A stretch of DNA of 64,000 bases. Origin: Smallanthus sonchifolius. Lineage: Eukaryota; Streptophyta; Magnoliopsida; Asterales; Asteraceae. The stretch's first letter is position 1; each line of letters starts with the position of its first letter. The notes beneath the pieces are model-generated. The model was not told the origin of the DNA and did not search any database. It saw nothing but the letters and a program-made list of their open reading frames with translations. The DNA is taken from NCBI GenBank assembly GCA_023525975.1, contig CM042019.1:79916344-79980343 (forward strand), read 5' to 3'. Positions 57,176 through 64,000 of this stretch are shown here, piece after piece. Made by a program: the position numbers and the translations under genes.

Positions 57176-58744
57176 ACCATCATGAAGTTTGTGAAGTCAT
57201 GCTGAGACTTCTAGTGAGACCTGCGCTTATAAGGTAAGCATCGATCAACGCAAAGGCTAAGAGAAAAGGTTCACATGCAAGGAAGAAAATTTCCATGAAG
57301 TATAGATTCTAGTAGTATAAGGGATAGGTTATCCGTTTAAGTAATCGCGTTCAACTGATGGTCAGTTAGATTAAATACCCATTTTCCAATGTCATTGGAA
57401 TAACTGGATATGCTGGGGTATGAATCAAATTGGACCAAGGATTAGTCACCGGATGAGGTAACAAGGTCAAATGGAATCTATTGTTGGATTGTAAGGAATA
57501 ACGTGTTAGTTTTGGAAGGACTTCCCAAATTCCGGTTACATAGTTGGAGTCGGTGGATTTACTATGAGGTTCTACTAAAGTTTCAATCGAGATGGTTTCA
57601 TTGATCAAGTCTGGATGAGAGTCTTAAGTTCACTAAGGCTCTTACATGAGTGAAATCAAATGATGGATCCTATGGATGATAGTTCAGTGTGTTCGTAAAT
57701 ACCTTCAACATGATTGTCGCGTCTATCAACTGTTAAACAGGTTTTAATGATACCAACTAGTCGTTGAGCTAGTCACGAGAATTTCTACTGTCAATGGAAA
57801 TATAAGTATGTAGATCATAGAGTAGGACCATTTATCCACACACTAGGTTTCACCAGGACTTACATGTACCTCAAATTACAATTACGTGTGCACCCGTAAT
57901 GATAATTTGCTTTGCATGCTCACCCTTATTCTTCCTGTCCTGTGTCATAATGTCCTTTAGGTTATATTGTTGAGTACATAGTGTTGTCAGATATGATAAG
58001 TCATCGAAAAGCTTAGTCATCAACTATAAGTTGATCAACTAGAATTCATATCGGGATGAGTAATCAAGAATGGTTTGATCCGAGTGTCCACTCGAGTTGA
58101 ATCACAATACAGGAGTCCAATCCAGCGGATTGCAGATGAGAGCATGGGATAAACATGTACATGAAATGCGACTTCGAGAAATGAAACTAATTCATGGTTA
58201 CATGGTACTGGAAGAGGCAAAGTAGCCATCCCTCCAACTGAGTCAGGAAAGGGTTTGATTATAAGTGAGCAAAGTGTCTCAACTTGAGGTCAATCTATCT
58301 TCAACAGAATATCGACCAAAGATGCGAGCCCATGGCTCCGGAAAGTGATGACATCTACGTGTTAATGGATTCTGCAATAATGCGTGCAACGGTCTGCCTT
58401 CATTCGGCGTATTGTTGCTGGCGGGTACAGTAGGAACTCGCCTCCGACAATCCCAATTCCCAAAGAGATATGCGTTAGTGCTGAGTGTCGTCCATAACAT
58501 GGACCTGAGAAAGCCCACCATACCCGACAGGTGATGGTGGTGTAAGTGACTCCTCCGAAGGCTCCGTCTTGCTGCCCTCGGGCGGGAGTGGATGTTGTCC
58601 TGGTGATTCCCCGAGTGTCGCCACTGGGTATGATGATGCAATGCAAATGATGTGTCCCTCGCCAACAGAGAGTGAAATGGATGGTGTTAACATGTCTGCA
58701 CTGTAATGTACGTATGGGTGTTATGTGTATCAGGTATGAGTGTT
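57176..58744 (-). other. Unassigned region upstream of GYP-5 protease
   Basis: Expected to hold gag, but no CCHC knuckle, capsid motif or PBS is seen. 57176-58000 has only short frames. 58000-58690 keeps long open minus-strand stretches (see the separate entry). Confidence 0.4.
58000..58690 (-). pseudogene. Unrecognised decayed coding-like region
   Basis: Minus strand. One frame runs from 58646 to about 58035 with only two stops, TAA near 58362 and TGA near 58310 (Arg fits). A second frame is open from 58665 to 58279 with Arg/His-rich content. The long frame has ETLCSLIIKPFPDS and VPCNHELVSFLEVAFHV. Base composition is richer in G+C than its surroundings. I recognise no domain. It may be an upstream ORF of GYP-5 or captured host sequence. 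Confidence 0.35.
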
Positions 58745-60469
58745 TGTGACAACCGACAATATCCGGTAATTATCCGTACGTACGTTAAACGTGTTTATGA
58801 TTCGTAATTTCATATTTGACTTAATTATTTTTAATTAGGTCATTCCATGTCTAGCAAAGCCGTTAGTTCATATATTTTGCATTGGTAGTTTAAAAAATTG
58901 TCGGTATGCACGCCCGGGTTAATTTGACGAAAACAAACATTGGTGATCAAATTAGTGTCTGAAACAATGTCCAAACACCCATAAAATATTATATTATATT
59001 TATACATTTAATTTTAAGATTTAGAGTCCTCGTTAAATGAAATAATCCATGACGGCGTAATTTAAGGTTTTATCGTATAACATTATCATCGTGCGTGTAT
59101 ATTATTAAGCGTATCTATTATTTATACATATTATAATTAGACATTTTTCATCAACTAGTTAACCCATATTTAAATGAAATAAAGAGCATTAAACCAAATT
59201 AAATCACCATTTTAAAATCTAACCAAGATTAAATACTCTAATGACTTAAATATCTACATAATTAATCATCTATCAATTAACCAACTCAAATTGTTTTCTT
59301 TCTTTTGAAACCTACGGCAAAGACTAGGAGGGCCCCACCCGCATTATTGTTTTTTTCTTCTCTTTGACTTGGTGTAAGATATGAACCATACTTGTTTCAA
59401 ATCCAAATCACATTTCCAAGACTTTATACCATACCTTCCTTACACATATTATCATTCCATCTTTCAACAAAAGTCACACTCCTCTTTCTCTTATTCTCTA
59501 CTTACGGCAGACACACAAACCTCCATATTGTCCAAACTTTTATTTCTATAAACCAAGAAGAAATCAAGACTTTTTCAAGGTGGTTTGTCAAGAATTTAAG
59601 CTTGGAAGTCTCCTTCTTATCATTTTTGCTTCATTTTCTCTTTTGTTGTAAGTTAAAAACCTCCCTTTTTCTTTCTTGAAATTTCTAGATGAATAAAGTT
59701 AGTCCATGCATGAAATCTTCACCCAAAAGCTTGTTAACTTGATACTTAAAGCATGGATCCTTTTACTAGTCTAGATTTTACTTAAAAAAAAGATATATAA
59801 TCTCTAGTAAAGAACTTCTATAAAAACTTTTATATAAAAAGTGAACTTTTCAAAAACTATAGATTTTCTTTAAATGAAAAGCTAGCAAAAGAAGTTGTTA
59901 AAAAAATATAAAAGTTATGGATCTATGGTTTTAATCAAGTGTATCTTTTAAAAAGTGTGTCATACTTCATAAAATGTACAAAGAGTTTGTATAAAATTTA
60001 TGTATAAAAGCTACGTGTCTTTTTTTTATGATTTATAAGTTTATTTAGTGACTTGAACCCTTTGACATATTTAGACCTTTTGGGATGATTTGAACCTTAT
60101 GGGCATTTGGACTTTTGACTTAATAAATGGGCTAAATATAAAATATGGACTAGTTTATTTATATATAAAACGACTTTAGAATCAAAAATGTAAACTTTGG
60201 TGAACATATAAAAGTTTAACCATAAAATCGTATTTGTTAAAATGATAGATTAAAAACACTAGTTAAAATGTTGGACAAGTCGGGTTATAAAAGAATATAT
60301 GTATATATAAGTCTACTCTCTCGAAATGAAAAATATGTTATTTTTATATAAAACATAAAACTAGAAACTGTTCTATGACGTCAAATATATATATATAACT
60401 GTTTTTCAAATATTTTATGTCGTAAAAACCTTAATATGGTAATTGGTGGATGTTATTTTAAGTAAATTC

Positions 60470-60471
<2 letters not shown>

Positions 60472-60508
<37 letters not shown>
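60472..60508. repeat. (TA)n microsatellite in the GYP-6 LTR
   Basis: About 18 TA units. Confidence 0.88.
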
Positions 60509-60516
<8 letters not shown>

Positions 60517-61018
60517 TATATAATTGTGTTCGAGAAATAATATTTAATATGTTTAACTTATTTGGGATATTATAAGTATAATTGTAAAAATATAATAGTC
60601 AAAAGACTTATAAATACTTGTAGTATTTTCAAACATGGTCTTTCTTTAGAATTAATGTGTATATATATATATATATGTTTATTACTGTTTGACTCGAGTT
60701 GATATATATAATCCGTTTCACCGATCGTGTTATTTCCATTCGAGAACAAGTTACAAGAATTGTATCATTTATATTTATATATTTTATAAATATATATTTT
60801 CATATTATTCCAAGACTTATCACCAACGGGTCGTCGAGTCACACGTTCAAACACAAGTGATTTTCCAATTGAGTCTAGTTAACTTGGGTGAATGTCGACT
60901 TTGCCAGTTTGTAATGCTAGAGGTTAATTCGTTAAGACTTATGATGTCCTTATGTGTTCTAGGACGTATCTAAGTCGGGTCTATTTCAGTTTTCGGCTTT
61001 GTTGCTAGCATCTCTCAG

Positions 61019-61533
61019 GTGAGTTTCACGGCCCCTTTTTACTGCTTTTCATATTTGGAGGAAAAACATGTTGAATTCAAATGGTATGATAACTAGAAAA
61101 CGAGAAACAAGCATATGATTCCCTTGTGTGCATGAGTTAACACTTAAAGGTCCTCCGTATTTCGAACTATAACCATTAGCTATGGACTTAGCCGTAGATC
61201 GATATGAATAGTACTATTTGGGTTGACACCCCCAATCATGGTTAGTCGCGCTAACCGTGACCAACAGGGTCAAATGATTGCATATCAGGTCTTGTTGTTC
61301 TCATTGTTTAAAGGTACAATGGACTGGGGCAAAAATTCAAGAATTCGTTAAAGGTTTGGTTATAGGCTTATGCATCACATAATTCGTATGTCCTAGCTAG
61401 ACTTCGATGAATCAACCGCTAACTTGTTTTGTTTATCATACGGATTTCCTGTTACCACTTAATGTTTTCCTTAAGTAACATAAACCTGTGAACTCACCAA
61501 CGTTATGTTGACATTTTTAAGCATGTTTTTCAG
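61019..61533 (+). other. Intron-like segment in the GYP-6 LTR (515 nt)
   Basis: Donor TCTCAG|GTGAGTTTCAC, branch-like ACTCACCAAC, acceptor GCATGTTTTTCAG|GTAAC. GTGAACTCACC (61488-61498) is complementary to the donor GGTGAGTTTCAC (61018-61029) with one bulged T. Acceptor to LTR end is 254 bp. Confidence 0.55.
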
Positions 61534-61790
61534 GTAACTAATTCAAGTATGGCATCTCATGTTTTGATTTTCATGCATTTCGATGTACCAAACTTTTGGA
61601 AGATTTCCTTTAATTGCTTATTGAGTTAAGCTATTGTTGTAAATCTTTGAAACTTTTAAACAAGTAATGTTTTGTACAACTACTTTTAACATTCGGTATT
61701 AATGTCATGTAAGTGTTTGCGATAATCATATGCGATGAAAACCATGAACGTTACATCCCGCGGATTCCGCCGTGGCGGGGTGTGACAGAT

Positions 61791-61803
61791 TGGTATCAGA
61801 GCC
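61791..61803 (+). other. GYP-6 primer-binding site
   Basis: TGGTATCAGAGCC, perfect initiator-Met type, three bases after the LTR end. Confidence 0.92.
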
Positions 61804-61948
61804 AATGGTTATAGCGAACTAGGTGTCTTAGCAAGCCTAGACTATAACTCTAGGGACCCGCATTCAAAAACATTTTCATTGAATGTGCATTCCTATGACA
61901 TACATCTCATTAGCTATATCATATTGTACGGATATTGTTGTCACAGCT

Positions 61949-62810
61949 ATGGCTTCTCCGACACACCCGATTTACATCTCAGACGATGACGACGTTCACG
62001 AAGTCATCGTCATCCCAGATCCCGAGATTTTCAATGTTTTAGACGATGAGGTCGAGGTGGAGCCCGATGTCCTTGAGGCTGGTGATGAGTCCGAGCCGGA
62101 AAGTGACTACGAGGAGGATCCCGAAGATATGACCGATGTGGAGCATGAGGCTCCCGAACCTGAGGATGACCCGGAGGTTGTAGTTGGTGAAGAGCCCGAG
62201 GCTCCTATGGAGGCTGAGCCGGAGATGGAGGCAAGAGTACCAGTTATGCACCGACCATCATTCCGACCTTACCGCATGCGTCCGGGTGGTGCTCTATTCA
62301 TGTTTACTCCTAGGAATCAGATCCTCCCCCCTCGCAAGAGGAAGTTAGCGTCTGCTTTTTGGCGAAGAGCATACCGTGCCACCACCACCGTTGCCCAAAA
62401 GGGCAAGAGCTGCTGACATTGTTGAGGATGATGACACCAGTGAAGAAGAACCACCCTCGACCTTCGAGGTGGGTGGGACTTCTCAGCCACCCCTACCAGT
62501 TACTGCTGACTTGGAGCCTGAGGACGTTGATCCCCCTACTTTGGCTGTTAGGTGCGAGATGTATGATCATCAGCTGGAGTCAATGCGAGGAGTCGTGCAC
62601 ACTATTCAGGAGGCCCAATACCTGGACGACCAGGCCAGACACATCCTCCATGACCAGGTCGTTAGGACCGAGAAGATGGCAGGAGTCACCGAGGCGAGGA
62701 GCATCGCAGCACGCGACCGCGTGGAGCTATTTGGATTCCTTGCTGTAGTGAGTGCTATCCTTGCTACTATTGCGATGATGACTGGCGTGTACTCACATTT
62801 TATTTAGTAG
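61949..62810 (+). pseudogene. GYP-6 upstream ORF before gag: acidic protein with C-terminal hydrophobic segment (one frameshift)
   Basis: The ATG at 61949 (MASPTHPIYISDDDD...) opens a strongly acidic N-terminal domain (Asp/Glu/Pro-rich, to about 62230), then a basic patch (PPRKRKLAS). A frameshift near 62350-62378 moves the reading frame. The second frame (62376-62807) has another basic patch LPKRARA, a helical charged region and a hydrophobic stretch FLAVVSAILATIAMMTGVY just before the stop. That could be a tail-anchor membrane helix. No family recognised. It lies between PBS and gag, as does the coiled-coil ORF in GYP-3. Confidence 0.6.
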
Positions 62811-63036
62811 ACCTATCGGGAGCGGGTTGTGCCCACATAATATTTTAGTATGAAAACTTGTATCAATGAGGCTTTGTATCCTCATTCATTTTGTATAATT
62901 TTGTAAACGATGTATCAAGTTATTCTATCTATGTATTATGTGATGTTGTGGTTGTTTTTCATCCTAGTGCTCATGTACTGACATTATTATTTATATATTG
63001 TCTTATTTCTTTTACATTGTGTAATTAAGGAAACTC

Positions 63037-64000
63037 ATGGCGCCGAAAAAGCGACCCACTAGGAACACCCGATCGGAGCCAACCCTTATGACTGCAGAGG
63101 CCGTGGAAGCGTTGGTGGCACAATGAGTCAATGCTGCGATGGCCTAGTATGAAGCAAATCGAAATGTCACAGGAGACGCCAACAGTGGCGCCGGAGGAGG
63201 CGGAACCAGCGGTAACATAAACGGCAATGGGAATGAAAATGGAGGTGGTAATGGGAATGGTACCAGTAATACTAGCGGTGCTGGAGGTAGTGGAACTAGA
63301 GGTGAAGACACCAACGGTAACCAGTTAACCATAGCATCATCATTAGAAAGACCGCTTCTTATGATTATTACATTTTAATCAGATAATCTTGTGTATACAG
63401 CTACCAAGGATGCGCAAAAAGGCTACAACTACAAATCCTTCTTGGCCTGCAAACCTAAGAACTTCAATGGGTCGGAAGGAGCTGTCGGAATTGTCAGATG
63501 GATTGAGAAAATGGAATCTGTCCTGAACATTAGTGACTGTGCTCCCGACTGCAAGGTCAAGTATGCCACCTGCACGTTCCATGATGAAGCATTGACCTGG
63601 TGGAATTCACAAGTCCAGACTCTGGGGATGGAAAATGCCTATGCGTTGACCTGGGAGGAATTGAAGATCATGGTTTTGGAAGAGTATTGCCCGCGTAACG
63701 AACTCCAAAAGATCGAGGAGGAATTCTGGAATTTATGAATGACAGGAGCTGAGATAGCTGCTTACACTACTCGTTTTCACGAACTTTCACGGCTCGTTCC
63801 ACATATGGTTACACCAGAGTATGTCGGGATCGAGCAATACATTTGGGGTCTGGTTCCCCAAATTCAGGGCATGGTTACTTCGTCAAAGCCCGCTACCCTT
63901 TAGAGCGCTATAAAACTCGCTACCAGTTTAACTGACCAAGCCGTTTGTGCTGGAACCTTGGTTAAAAAGAGTGCCGAAAAGAAAGGAAGTGTTGGTGAAA
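63037..64000 (+). pseudogene. GYP-6 gag (one frame, five stops, runs off the window)
   Basis: The start at 63037 (MAPKKRPTRNTRSEP) matches the GYP-3 gag start. A single frame continues to 64000 without a frameshift but with TGA 63124, TAG 63145, TAA 63376, TGA 63736 and TAG 63901; four of these sit where CGA or CAG codons fit. A Gly/Asn-rich linker (63170-63310) precedes the retrotrans_gag domain (FNGSEGAVGIVRWIEKMES, ALTWWNSQVQTL, EYCPRNELQKIE). Knuckles and pol are beyond the edge. Confidence 0.85.

Larger units (their letters stand above)
50911..58744 (-). mobile_element. GYP-5: gypsy chromovirus-like element, 3' LTR and pol, 5' end unclear
   Basis: 3' LTR (50911-53821), chromodomain, integrase, RNase H, RT and protease (to about 57175) on the minus strand, then 1.5 kb that I cannot assign. 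It is cut on the right by the GYP-6 LTR. The LTR is of the GYP-1 family. Confidence 0.82.
58745..61787 (+). repeat. GYP-6 5' LTR, about 3043 bp
   Basis: TGTGACAACCGAC ... GGCGGGGTGTGACA followed by the PBS. Very AT-rich in the middle, with a (TA)n tract at 60472-60508. The last 800 bp contain the intron-like segment (61019-61533). Confidence 0.85.
58745..64000 (+). mobile_element. GYP-6: 5' part of a gypsy element, cut by the right window edge
   Basis: 5' LTR (58745-61787), perfect PBS, an acidic upstream ORF and a gag that runs out of the window. LTR ends and gag start resemble GYP-3. It inserted into GYP-5 or its flank. Confidence 0.88.

Noticed and set aside
59392..59679. 95-codon hydrophobic ORF in the GYP-6 LTR
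   Set aside because: Lies in AT-rich U3/leader DNA with no homolog recognised; composition alone explains the hydrophobicity.
63144..63332. Minus-strand Pro/Leu-rich ORF
   Set aside because: Antisense shadow of the Gly/Asn-rich linker of GYP-6 gag.
1..64000. A host gene among the elements
   Set aside because: No frame outside the retroelements shows exon-like conserved domains. Only 58000-58690 stays open as a candidate.

Overview
This is repeat-dense plant nuclear DNA. I recognise no host gene, rRNA, functional tRNA, CRISPR array or bacterial feature. Every assignable stretch is LTR retrotransposon: Ty1/copia elements of Sirevirus-like organisation (COP-A to COP-E) and Ty3/gypsy chromovirus-like elements (GYP-1 to GYP-6). 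Evidence is the initiator-Met primer-binding sites (TGGTATCAGAGC-like), TG...CA LTR ends, CCHC gag knuckles, FIDD/YVDD reverse transcriptases, DDE integrases and an FTWE chromodomain motif. The copia post-pol accessory ORF and the gypsy LTR style resemble elements I associate with Asteraceae genomes; that family assignment is inference.

Layout. 1-4400: minus-strand COP-A (gag, leader, PBS, 5' LTR), with a foreign solo LTR at 276-683. 4401-8267: 3' part of plus-strand COP-B (decayed accessory ORF, PPT, LTR). 8268-9530: unclassified DNA, a palindrome/TATA module and a 126-bp-arm inverted repeat. 9530-9849: GYP-1 LTR stub. 9850-12818: GYP-2 3' LTR and integrase/chromodomain end (minus). 12819-40983: GYP-3 (minus), whose pol 3' half plus LTR part is tandemly triplicated (14661-25920). 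It is split by the nearly complete plus-strand GYP-4 (26383-37507). 40984-44130: COP-C gag and 5' LTR (minus), fused to the broken GYP-3 5' LTR. 44131-46000: 3' end of COP-D (plus). 46001-50910: COP-E gag-pol (plus). 50911-58744: GYP-5 (minus). 58745-64000: GYP-6 (plus), running off the right edge.

Reading the nests gives an order: GYP-4 is younger than GYP-3, which is younger than GYP-2, which is younger than GYP-1; COP-C is younger than COP-D, which is younger than COP-E. Almost all reading frames are broken, largely by TAG/TAA/TGA where context expects CAG/CAA/CGA, as expected for old methylated DNA.

The most interesting signal lies in the non-coding LTR DNA. Seven long LTR copies from five gypsy elements and one copia element carry an intron-like segment ahead of the PBS: donor GTGAGT, branch-like CTCAC and acceptor CAG (GYP-1 retains only the acceptor end). 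The donor is complementary to the branch region, and the two sequences change together between families. The gypsy LTRs of GYP-2, GYP-4 and GYP-5 also carry tRNA-like A-box/B-box modules in element sense. The copia LTRs carry short palindromes just upstream of TATA.
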